Assembly: GCA_921293015.1 (NCBI GenBank)
Contig: OV121092.1
Coordinates: 26,861,264 to 26,925,263, forward strand
Direction of reading: 5' to 3'
Length of the DNA stretch: 64,000 bases
Source: Phorcus lineatus
Taxonomy: Eukaryota > Mollusca > Gastropoda > Trochida > Trochidae
Shown here: piece after piece, positions 1-10,458 of the stretch
Layout of the letters: each line of letters begins with the position of its first letter
Numbering within the stretch: the first letter of the stretch is position 1
Made by a program: the position numbers and the translations under genes
Notes under the pieces: model-generated
Database searches by the model: none
What the model was told of the DNA's origin: nothing
The model's input: the letters and a program-made list of their open reading frames with translations, nothing else

Positions 1-136
1 AAAATTACATACATTATCATAAAAGTCAAACTAACGTTCACTCGGTATTTACACACCAACACATCTATATATATTTAAATGAACTAGATATATCTAAAAA
101 AATAGTATTAAAAAATAAACGGATATGTTTAACATC

Positions 137-390
137 ATCCTGCTACATCAGCGTATTTGTCTCCGCCTAGCTCCATCATATACCCTGATATCCTTCGAAC
201 TAAAACGCTCGAATCACTTACGGCTGGATACTCATGGCTATTTATAGCCTACATTGACATTTGTTTGAATTCTCTTCCGGGTGGTGCCGATATTACCGCA
301 TGCGAGTCATTTCGTTGGCTTGCAATATTTAGCGATACGAGCGTTTTAGGCGAAGGGTATCAGGGTATATGGTGGAGTGTAGCAGGACGG
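137..390. mobile_element. Foldback (inverted-repeat) element, MITE-like
   Basis: The two ends are imperfect inverted repeats. The left arm contains ATCCTGCTACA, then ATATACCCTGATA and AAAACGCTCG. Read on the minus strand, the right arm gives TCCTGCTACA, ATATACCCTGATA and AAAACGCTCG in the same order, with an extra ~20 bases in the left arm. There is no transposase. It sits in the flank that other repeat units carry without it, so it is probably a non-autonomous insertion. The superfamily is not recognisable. Confidence 0.55.
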
Positions 391-2639
391 TATAACATAT
401 ACAAAGTATAGAAATATAAAATTTTATGGATATTCAACTTTTTAAAATTATTATTATGCGATCTGATAATAAAGAAAGTGAATATCCATTAAATCTTTTA
501 CATGTACTTTACTACGACTAAAACTTAAGAAATCAAGACCTAAGGCAGAAAATAAATAGGCACACATAGGCTATAAGCCTTCACGCATATTAGGCACAAT
601 ACATGCAGTCTCCCTTGAGAAATTTCATACATACACTGTCAAGCAGACAGACAGAAATAATCACATTTTCCTATTTTCTTTACACAACCATTCCTTAAGC
701 GATTAATGTGAGACTTTTAGCGCGACGTCGAGAATACACACAATGCATAACGAAAACCTAAATGCTTTTAAAGGTAAAACTAGGTATAAAAAAGCCATAA
801 GAGAAATATATAAACTAAACCGATTGTCGCTTTGGGAGTCAGCATTTACATACACACAAGTTCGATATTATATAAATTACTTTGATAAGCAAAACTCCTC
901 CCATTTAGTTTTATTCACTTACCGTGTATATATATCCTGATGTCTTTTCTCGCCGTCATATTCGGATAGCTGAATGATTGACCCATCTTATCTGAGGCCT
1001 AGGTCTTCTATGTTCAAATTAAAGACGCATATGTAGTTGTACGTAAAAAATCTCAGGTCTGCAGTGGATCTAATAATAGATAAACGTAATGAGTAGATAG
1101 ATATTCCTTTCCGAGCAAGAAGCACGGTAAAAACATCTAGAGCGCTTTAATCGTAGTTTATTTAAACACAATTATACGTTGTATCATTATTGTAAGATGT
1201 ACACTATTCCAAATAGCTATCAAAATGCGTGAAAAATAAATCAATAAGTTTGTTTGCTAATATCTAAATATAGTAGTTCGTTGTTGGCGTAAACATCGTG
1301 GCCGGATATCGTTAAAATACGGGGAAACGCAATCTGGTTAAAGCGGCCTTAAAATACGCTTCGTTTTGGGGGTTTTGCTTTGGCTACGATTGTTATGCCG
1401 AATGAAAATTCATGAAAATGTGAAGCACCTGTTGACGATCTAACCCGTGCGTTTCAGATTAAATCATTCCACGACTAGTTTCAGATAAAATACTAATGGG
1501 TAACTCACAAACAGAAATTTTAATGTTAGAAGTTACCGAATCCACCAGATGAGTTTTCAGTTCAATTCGATATATTCAAATTGATATAAAAAGAGATAAA
1601 AATAGAAGATTGATTCAAGTAGGTTTTTTTTTGATAAATAACATCTTTAAAAATAATTGATGTGGTTTGCAACATGTGATAACAATGTTTTAGTAAATCG
1701 AATAATTTTTTCTGCAAAGTCGTACTAGAGAAAATAAAACAGAATCAAACTTCAGAAATTAACGAAACATCTTAAGGCCAATTTACTTGCAAATAAATAT
1801 ATTATCAACGAAAAAAATCGAAATGAATAAATTTAAAAAAAAAAAAAATTATTTGTCTCATGATTCAAGGGAAATTATATCAGTGTTTAAACAGATCAAA
1901 TCATTCAGCACAAATAGATTGTTTATATTTGGAATATGTTTGTTATCATTATTACATATTTCTTTAATTAATCCCTGACTCTGTAACCCTTGGTAACGTT
2001 GCAACGTTGCATTTACTCCAAATGAACTACGATATCGAAAATGCTGAATCGGCAGTTGCTATTGTCTATCCATTAACAATATTTAATGCCAATAAATGTT
2101 TATAAAATCGATTAAGTTAGAAGATTGCTTTAATAAACATTATTTCATCCTTTGTGCTAAGTTCAGGATTCGGTAACTTTTTCATTTTTAATTGCGGGGT
2201 AATTGTCAATATAAGAATAATTTCATTTTATCGATAGCAAGCTAAAGAGAGAGTCTATGTCCTGATATGCCTTTAAATAACCAAATTTGGACCGAAAAAG
2301 CGTGCTATAGTGATTTTAATTATCGTACAAAGCTCTACAAACCACAAGTATAGCAGAAGAGTTTCCTTAGACATGCTGTCTTGAGAGTAATTTGAACTTA
2401 GGCCGATAAAAGATGAAAACTTTTTTTGTGGAAGATGAACAGCTTTTTAAATGTAGTTCTGCAAATGATCACTTGATGGATTATATTTAACACTTATATA
2501 TAGTAATAATAATATTTAATAATATAAATGGGTAAATATTATGCGCCATAGTCCATCCAAGGATGCTCAAAGCGCTGCACATTCATTACCCTGAAGGAAT
2601 TGTACTTTCGATGCAGCTACTAAGCGCTTCGCGCGACCT

Positions 2640-3090
2640 ATATGGTCCAAACCGTATTTCCTCGAATACAACCCGGGTTTCGAATACAACACGGGCCTAC
2701 AATATATCCCGGGGGGTGCTGAGTGAAATAGAACCCGGCCTCAAATATAACCCGGGTCTCGAATATAACCCGGGCTTTTCTCTATTGAAGTATCGGTATG
2801 ACTAGTACTTGGACTAACTGTCAGGTCAATGATATTAACGCCTCTATTGTACAAATGTATCCGAGTTGTTCTCAATGTTAAAATAATCTTCGTATGATTT
2901 TCAGATGGAAAGTTATGAGATATAGAATGCCACTTTCTGACTCTTGCAATAGATTTTTTAATGCCATTTCAGCTCTGAAAAAATGGAACCCGGCCTCGAT
3001 TAGAACCCAGCCTCGATTAGAACCCGGGGGGTAACTGGGTGCTGAGTTAAATAGAACCCCGGGGTTGTATTTGAGGAAATACGGTACATC
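2640..3090. mobile_element. Inverted-repeat element rich in CCCGGG motifs
   Basis: The left end reads ACCGTATTTCCTCGAATACA followed by several short 'AATAYAACCCGGG' direct repeats. The right end, on the other strand, reads CCGTATTTCCTCAAATACAA followed by CCCCGGGGT, giving terminal inverted repeats about 430 bp apart. The GC-rich repeats stand out from AT-rich surroundings. There is no coding capacity; the small open frames here are repeat translations. Likely a non-autonomous DNA transposon. Confidence 0.45.
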
Positions 3091-3250
3091 CCGTTTTCAG
3101 GTACAAAATTGTACAGGTGGGCACATTGGATAAAGTGCCTTGCTCAAGGACACAACACAGTGTAAAGCCCAGGTCACAAATTTTGGTGACCCCACCTGGA
3201 TTCGAACCCGGGGCTAGCACGCTGACCACTACACCACCGTGCTCCACAAC
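3091..3250 (-). mobile_element. tRNA-derived SINE fragment
   Basis: On the minus strand the sequence reads GGTGTAGTGGTCAGC (A-box-like) and then GGGTTCGAATCC (B-box of a Pol III promoter), followed by TGTCCTTGAGCAAGGCACTT, a motif seen in the core of many animal SINEs. It does not fold as a full tRNA cloverleaf, so it is a SINE head and core rather than a tRNA gene. It abuts the inverted-repeat element at 2640-3090. Confidence 0.6.
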
Positions 3251-4149
3251 TATACCGCCGTGCTTTATATATATACAAATATTCAACACTTTATCAGTAT
3301 CTACATCATGTGTGGGTTTGTAAGTTCATTTCACTCATTCACTTATACGTCACAAGTGGTCCAACTGGATCAAGGAACTGAAGTGGCGTCTTCTGGTCAT
3401 TGAACCTCACGAGTTTCCTCTCCTTCTCCCTGTACACAGACCGCAACTAATATTTGTGGTATGATTGTAAATGTTATCTCTTAGCACAGAGGCAAGATTA
3501 TATCATGTCCTCAAACACGTTTGAAAATTAAAAGTTGTTTTTCAAAACATTAAACATTATACACTATCGAAAACTTTTCAAAAGGTATGACTATACGAAC
3601 CACGTGTAAAAAATACCAAAAGATAATTTGTATAAATATGTTTTATTCGAAACCTGACAAGGTCAGTATAAAGGTTGAGTTTTACATATTAAAAAGACAT
3701 ATTTTAAATCAAAGTGCTATGCATCATGTTTCCTGGTTTTTGTCATCCTGCCAAAAACTTCAGTGGGTTTAAAAAAATAATAGTTACATCTATATCTATA
3801 TTGGTGTATCGCAAGATGTAGATATGAACTTGTGCGTTAAGTTATATGTAACATTTGTAACATTTGCAATAAATACTTCCATTAATGTATCTATCTAAAG
3901 AATACATAAACTGATAGAAAGAACCAAATAATTCGAGAGTCCAGCAACACGTGATATATACATGAACATATCATAATCTTCAAACAGTCCATTTCCGTCC
4001 TCGGGCATCTAAAGGTTAATGTTTCGATGCTTTTCACATTTTAAAGCATTGGAACATTGGTAACTATGGTAACCGAAGATGATTAATTTTAGTAAGTTCA
4101 TTACATAATTTAACTATCAAAACCAGGTGTTTTCTGTTGGATATCGGTG

Positions 4150-4163
4150 GAAAAAAATATTAT

Positions 4164-4210
<47 letters not shown>

Positions 4211-4727
4211 CAGTCGCAAGCGACGACAAACGGATTCAGCGCATTAAAAGAACATTCAATACGCACATAGTGATGTTAGCAATCAATCCTGAAAGTTTCA
4301 TGAAAATTGGCCGACGCTTTTAGCTACAACAGCATGTTTCATCTGACCTAATGTGTGATTATTGCAAAGAAGTTGATAATGTGAAAACACTATGCTACTC
4401 AATCAATTGCAATCATCTTATGTTACCAATCAAAAACCTGAGTGAAACTAAATTCATATCAGGTCACATATCACCAATAATGTATTATATATAAGATATA
4501 GTTGAATCAATCCAATTTCAGATCATAGGAAATGAAATTGAGAAACCGTAACAAATATGCTTATGTTGCAGGTAAAGTGCATTAGTTAAAACAATTACTT
4601 TAATTACTCCATTTTTTACACTTTACTACAATTCTGATCATAAGGGCTATTAGCTTGCCAAGTTTGGTCGAATTTGCAGCAGTCGTTTTGGCTGAATCCG
4701 ATTCACACAAAAAATAAAAATAATAAA

Positions 4728-4759
<32 letters not shown>

Positions 4760-4860
4760 GGATAAAAATAATAGGTCTTCCAGACTTTGTCTTGAAGACC
4801 TAATAATAATAAACACGCCAATAACAATAAGGATTCAGCAAAATTGCTGAATCCTTAATA
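4150..4860. repeat. Repeat block bounded by (TAA)n microsatellites
   Basis: Perfect (ATA)n tracts lie at about 4160-4206 and 4718-4758. Between and beside them are 'GGATTCAGC' motifs in both orientations (about 4230, 4690, 4832 and 4848), the last pair making a small hairpin. The arrangement suggests one or two (TAA)n-tailed or foldback elements. The tyrosine-rich open frame here is translated microsatellite. Confidence 0.4.
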
Positions 4861-4976
4861 ATAATTTTATATCGCGCATATATCCATGAGTATTAATATA
4901 AATCTACTCATGAGACCCAGCCAGCTAGCATAAAAATTCATTTGATAAATGATGAAATGTTTATCAAAGAGAATAT

Positions 4977-4982
4977 TTTATT
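4977..4982 (-). terminator. Candidate polyadenylation signal of copy A
   Basis: AATAAA on the minus strand, about 150 nt after the copy A stop codon. This is a plausible distance for a short 3' UTR. There is no independent evidence of cleavage. Confidence 0.4.
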
Positions 4983-5129
4983 GTCTAGTTGCAGTTTGGG
5001 ATGTATTCCAACGAAAGTTTACATTCACGTTTTTAGATGTTAAAATAGATGTATTAGCAGTCATAGTGTACATTAACACTTCGTTTTAACGAAAGTCTCT
5101 TTAGCTTGATGTCATTAGCATCTTGAATA

Positions 5130-7411
5130 TCAAGATCTTTTCACCATTGATTTCAAGGCATGGAAACCTCCCTTTACACATGATATCATTGATGGAGATT
5201 TAGCCTCTTCTTTTTGAACAGAAACTTGATCTGTCTTTGATTTCAAACTAGTTACAAGCCAGTCCATTGCTTCTTGGAGGCCTTCGCCAGTTTTTGCGCT
5301 ACATCCCATTATGTTGGCCACTGGAAGGACGAGCATACAACATTTAGAAGCTTTAAAGGCACGATATCACGATTTATAGGAAACGAGATGATTAGAAAAG
5401 GAAAACAAATATTAGTAATTGCAAGACGAACTCTTTCATAACAAATAAAGGTACCCTCAAACGATGATATAAAGTTTAGAAAAGCAGATTTTCTCAAATG
5501 ATTAAAAAGTGTTCACACTTAAATGGTCACATGCACTATTGGTAAGAGATGTAATAATTTCCTTTTTGGACAACTGATAATCAGGTTGCTGAATTAGATG
5601 ATTGACCTACCATTAATCACAACCTATCATGTGATCAGAAATCAAATACAACCTATCATGTAAAGCCCCATTAAGTACAACCTAGCATATTATCCAGCAT
5701 TAAATACATTCAACCATGTAACAGCAGCAATAATTACAACCTACCATGTGACCCAGTAAGCTCATAAAAGTCCAGTTCTTTTGCCACTTGTTCCACACTG
5801 CGAGCTCCTTCCACATCTTGCTTGTTCGCCAGGATTAGAAAGATGGCGTCTTTCAGCAGTTCCTCTTGTATACATTCTTTAAACAGGTCGGCTATTTGAG
5901 AAGTATCGTACTCATCGATACAGCTGACAACTATCACCATGGCATCAACATGTAGCCTGTAAACATTTCTAGCCCAGACTCTCTGCAATAAAAAAATCAT
6001 CTTGATATAAGCATATAGTAAGTCATTTAATGCCAAAATGAAATTTTGAATAAACGCCAAAAAAAAAAAGATGAAGATGAAGATGTTATCAATAAGCCAA
6101 CTTTCGTTTTCCCCAATTTAGGACTTTTAAAGTTTAATTTGATTGCATTTGAAGCATTTCAGTACACGTGTCATTTATCGAAAATATTGAAAGAGGATCA
6201 AATAGTCGATAATTGAGATATAGTCAACTTATATTCAATGCTGCAGGACAGGATTTCCAAAAGTTGGAAAGTTATAGAAATAACCATGATGATAATGATA
6301 ATGATGACGATGTCAACAATGGTGTTATATTATGATTGATGATGAAGAAGACGATGGTGATGACGAGGAAAATAAGACTTACACTGTAATTGCGCCCTCC
6401 AAGATCCCATGACAACAAGGATATGTTGTCAATGGCAGTATTTTTATATCTGGCAACTGCAAAATGAAATAAAGGCCAGAAATAGTAAAGATGTTATCAC
6501 CAAAATTTAGCATCGGTCACTTATACTAAATACCAATGGTATACATAAAACAACTCATTTGGACCTACAGTCATGGTATGAGGTAACAGCCATGACCATT
6601 TGGGTAATTTATATGAAGTAAACTCTTTTTCTTCAAATCCATTATTTTAAACAAATTACAAAGAAATCGTGGATGAATATAATCAAATTGGCACAACATA
6701 CATATAGTTGAATGCATATGTGAAAAAGGTGAGCTGAGGGTATTTTCGTGGGTCGCTATTTCAAAATTCAGATTCGGTTTTATCAATTTGAAACAATATT
6801 AGGAAATCTTAATTTTTAACTTTACATAATGACACCGTACCATCCTCAAATCAGAGCTACTAAACTCATTTTACATTTCATTCTCTATAATGAATACCTG
6901 CTCTGGGCGACTAGAAATTTACCAATATGTTACAATACCTCAAATACGTGAATAAAAGGAGATAAACTCTGAACAAATTATATGCATTTTGTTACTTACA
7001 ACTACTTCCTTCTTCTTTAAATGCCTCGAGAATAGACTGTTTACCAGATCCATGGTATCCTGCAATTAATAGATAAATAAATAAAAAATAAATGAATTAA
7101 TCAGGTATGTAATCAAAGATAACTCACATATCAAGCATTGATCGTATCAAACCAAGGATTTATATAGGCCGTCTATATACGTCCTTGATCAAACGAATGT
7201 AAAAGCTAGTTCTCGTTATTGATTTAAATAAAGGGACGCAACTCTGTTCTGAACTGCTTGTTCAGTTTCGCTTCCATTCAATGCTGTTACATCAGTCATC
7301 AGTGACTGTGATACATACAAAGTAGAGAATGGATACATAGTTTTACATACCGTGCATAAATATCTTGAGCTTCTGTTTAGAAAATGTCTGGCTGCTCGAC
7401 AACTGCCCCAT
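5130..7411 (-). CDS. Divergent ARF-like small GTPase, copy A (5 coding exons, 207 aa)
   Basis: Coding exons, in order: 7351-7411, 7000-7059, 6383-6456, 5745-5982 and 5130-5320. All junctions are GT-AG and the lengths sum to 624 nt, an unbroken frame with stop. The ATG is the first codon of the conserved MGQLSSS start shared by all copies; Gly2 with Ser5-7 fits an N-myristoylation signal. Boxes seen: G1 at residues 21-28 (GYHGSGKQ), WDLGGR at 57-62 where ARFs have WDxGGQ, NKQD at 118-121 and SAK at 152-154. A basic tail of ~35 residues extends past the usual ARF end (ARF1 is 181 aa). Switch I is several residues shorter than in ARF1. This is the only copy that keeps Asp in WDxGG. GKQ instead of GK[ST] and Arg in place of the catalytic Gln argue against normal GTP hydrolysis. 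Membrane-trafficking or signalling role is inferred from family only. Confidence 0.87.
5321..5744 (-). repeat. Last intron of copy A with about six degenerate 29-bp units
   Basis: This intron holds only a short, decayed version of the splice-site minisatellite (about 5600-5744). The authentic donor here reads CACATG|GTAGGTTGTAAT, which is exactly the core of the repeat unit found hundreds of times in the other copies. Copy A therefore looks closest to the ancestral state. Confidence 0.7.
6285..6372. repeat. GAT/GAC-rich tract in intron 3 of copy A
   Basis: Imperfect (GAT/GAC)n sequence on the plus strand, so pyrimidine-rich in the transcript, ending a few bases from the exon 3 donor. The same tract lies in intron 3 of every copy (about 12610-12757, 19140-19222, 26445-26580, 32700-32812). 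The acidic open frames across these stretches are microsatellite translations. Confidence 0.7.
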
Positions 7412-7495
7412 CTTTCCAAGTCTTGATCAGAGTTTCAGACGAGACAGGATGCTTACTGCTCTAAAAATAGTAACATTCGCTCTGAAGACTAATTT

Positions 7496-7504
7496 CTAAA
7501 TATA
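7496..7504 (-). promoter_or_regulatory. Conserved TATA-like box upstream of copy A
   Basis: TATATTTAG on the minus strand, ~85 nt before the ATG. The same nonamer lies at 14898-14906 (B), 21243-21251 (C), 28057-28065 (D) and 33961-33969 (E), within a ~200-bp upstream block conserved in all five copies. That block ends close to the array's right edge. This marks the likely core promoter and predicts a 5' UTR of about 60-85 nt; there is no transcript evidence. Confidence 0.5.
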
Positions 7505-7559
7505 GCCCAGGAAGCTGCATATATCCTAATTGATAAAACAACGTCTTATCTGATGAATA

Positions 7560-10340
7560 ACAGAAGTTCTGAGTTTTTAAAATTTTATTTCAAATTGTAT
7601 TAAAACATATAATAACAAATCAACATAAAATGCACAAGTTTCACAGACGTTGACAAATTATCTACACATTAACACATATCTGTAATGTATTCAAATAAAC
7701 TGAATATATTTACAAAAAATAGACATCATCACAACCATTCTTCAGCGATTTATGTGAGACACCTTTGCAAATAGTCGAAAATACACATAACGTAAAATCC
7801 AAACCTAAATGCTTGTGTCTAGGCAAAAAAAAAGTCATAAAATTCATTTAAACTAAATAAAACTGATTTCTGCGCCGGGAGTGACGTTCTCATACACGCA
7901 GGTGCGATATCATATACAACAATTCGATATAGCTTTATATACTTACCGTGTATATAAATCCTTATCTCTTTTCTCGCTGTCAAATTTGGATAGCTAAATG
8001 ACTAACCCATCTTATTTAAGTGCTTCAATAACGAGGGTCCTTTCAAATTATAGATGATGTTGTACGTAAAAAAGCTCATTTAGTGACAGATTATGATCTA
8101 AAGATTTATTGTTCTTATCTTATTGCGTGAAAAATATTTCAATAAGATGGTTTGATGATATCTAAACATCGTGGCCGGATATTGTTAAAATGCGGGAAAC
8201 GCAATATGATTAAAGCGGCCTTAAAATATATTTCGTTGTGAGGCATTTCAATAGCAACGATTGTTATTTACATGTTATATTATAAATGTGAACCACCTGT
8301 TATATGGTTGGCTAAAACTCGGGGAGGTACTTATCAAAAATTGTCACTTTAAAGGGTATTGAAAAAAATATTTTTCATCGGAGATTAACGGAAATGTGAC
8401 AAGACATAAATTTAATAGGCAGCCTCTGTAGGAAGACAATCGAAATTGACGAATTATTAAACTATTAAAATTTTCGGGGACATGTACAAGTATTTGAAAT
8501 GATATAAAGTTTATAAATATTTTAAAAGCAAACCTTTCTGTGACGTGAACGTATTGACTGATTGCCATGGTAAGGTATGCGTCAACAAATATGTTTGTAT
8601 TCAGTTATAAAGTTGATACTAAAAAACGGAAGTATTAAATGCAGCGTTGCATTAAATCTGCAAGAACTACGATATCGGAAATAATCAATTTTGCTTACAG
8701 CCAGAAAGGCATAAACGCCAGCCGCCATTGTTAATGGATCGCCATTGTTAAATCCATTAATAATGCTAATACAATGTTCATGAAATCAATTAGATTACAA
8801 ATTTCCTTATTAAACATTATTTCATCTTTTGTTAACAGTTCAGAGTTCGGCCTTAACTTTTTCATTGTTTGACTGAGGGTAAATATCAATTAATGTTTCA
8901 TTGCATCGATAGCAAGCTTAAGCGAGTGTCCATGTCTTCATATGCCTCAAAATAACCATATTTGATCCGAAAAGCCTGTTAAAGTCATAGGCTCATTTTT
9001 GCAAGGCAAATTGTAATATATATAAGACAAATAGATCACCACTCAGAATTCTTTCCCCTGACGTTTGAAATTTTTTCAGAACTCTGCGTGCATTCTAGCC
9101 CTCAATAATGAAATTCAAAACACCCTACCCTGTCTTTGTCGAGCGTCAGTCATTACAACGTCAAAAGCCATGACGTAGAACACATGAAATTACCTAGCTG
9201 ATTATGCAATGAAAATAACTAATGCTTACCCTTTTCAACTACTGAAAGAACACAAAAGGTCTGTCATAAGCATCGGCGCTGCAATTACTAGATTTCCGGT
9301 ATATCGCACTTACGATAGGCACAACGTCACCCCCAATTGTAAAACGGACATACAAGATGAAAGTATTTGCAGATGCCACAGGAAAGATTGGTGGTTGTGA
9401 TCAGATTTTATTTCGTGATGAATAATAAGTTCAGTTTAGTTGCCTCACAAAGGTGTTTCTATTACTTTAAAATGTCTTGATAATCATATGAACCTATACA
9501 AACCACAACAGAGCTCTGGATGATTTGCCTAAGACATGTCTGATGTGTAATTTGAACTTTGACGGATAAAGGATGAAAACATTAACGTGAAAGAAGAACA
9601 GCTTTTTAAGTGTAATTCTGTAAATGATGTGATAACCGCTAATTATAATTATGGTATGATTGAAAATGTTATTTTAGGGCAGAGGCAAAATAACATCATG
9701 TCCACAAATACATTTGAGAATATCCCGTTGATTTTTCAAAAACATTAAACATAATAAACTTAGCTATCCATACATTTTAAATAGGTATCATTGTACGGAA
9801 AAAATGCAAATATTGGATAGAACGATATCGTAAAATATTTTTTATTCGAAAACTGATGAGGAAAGTACAACGGTTAAGTTAAACATTTTTATGAAGACAT
9901 ATTTACATCAAATTGCTGTATCATCCTTTCTGGTTTTGGTCATCATGCCTTCAGAAGGTTCATACCAACCTCGTTCTGATCTGCATCTCTATTTGTGTAT
10001 CACAATTTAAAAATTTGTAGACATGAACATGTGCATACGTTATGTGTAACAATTTTCCTATTTTTGTACTGCATATGTATGGTATGTGAACATGTGGTAT
10101 GCAGCTGCAAAGAATACATAAAAGGATAGAAAGAAAAAAATTATTCGAGAGTGCCGCATCACGATATATATACATGTACATAATTTATCTTAAACAACAG
10201 TCCATTTCTGTCCTCAGGCATGTAAAGGTTAGTATTCAGAAATTCATAATTATTGACATTTCGACCAGTTTTTGCTGTTGAATATTGATGGAAGAAGAAA
10301 CTTCTTTAGAAACAGACAGTTTACATCAATGAAAAGGGTT
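7560..10340. repeat. Duplicated inter-gene flank between copies A and B
   Basis: No gene is seen. The segment is shared with 430-4100, 14990-17640, 21310-25090 and partly 28130-30310. It includes CATCGTGGCCGGATAT at about 8166, and near 8570-8960 a ~550-bp dispersed repeat that also occurs outside the array at about 52445-52970. A 'GGTATGCAGCTG' remnant near 10093 looks like the end of the TA-flanked element found intact in copy B. Confidence 0.6.
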
Positions 10341-10383
10341 TTAAAAATATAGGTGAGGCTTAGATTGTATTCCAGTGATGGTT

Positions 10384-10389
10384 TTTATT
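10384..10389 (-). terminator. Candidate polyadenylation signal of copy B
   Basis: AATAAA on the minus strand about 70 nt after the copy B stop codon. A second AATAAA overlaps the stop itself (10455-10460). Confidence 0.35.
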
Positions 10390-10458
10390 CACGTATTCAA
10401 ATACATAAACACTTTGTGCTGAACGAAAGTCACTTGAAGTTATCTGCAACTAAATTTA

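Larger units (their letters stand above)
430..4100. repeat. 5' flank of a further ARF-like unit lying off the left edge
   Basis: Segments here recur in the same order upstream of copies A, B and C. Examples are CATCGTGGCCGGATAT at about 1297, 8166, 15967 and 22186; a 'GTCAAGCAGRCAGACAGA'-type stretch at about 639 and 15300; and an 'AACAGCTTTTTAARTGTA' stretch at about 2440 and 9600. In copies A-C this flank begins a few hundred bases upstream of exon 1, so a sixth gene should lie just left of base 1. It is interrupted by the inverted-repeat/SINE block at 2640-3250. No gene of its own was seen. Confidence 0.6.

Noticed and set aside
3185-3245. Possible tRNA gene on the minus strand
   Set aside because: A- and B-box motifs are present but no complete cloverleaf; a SINE head.
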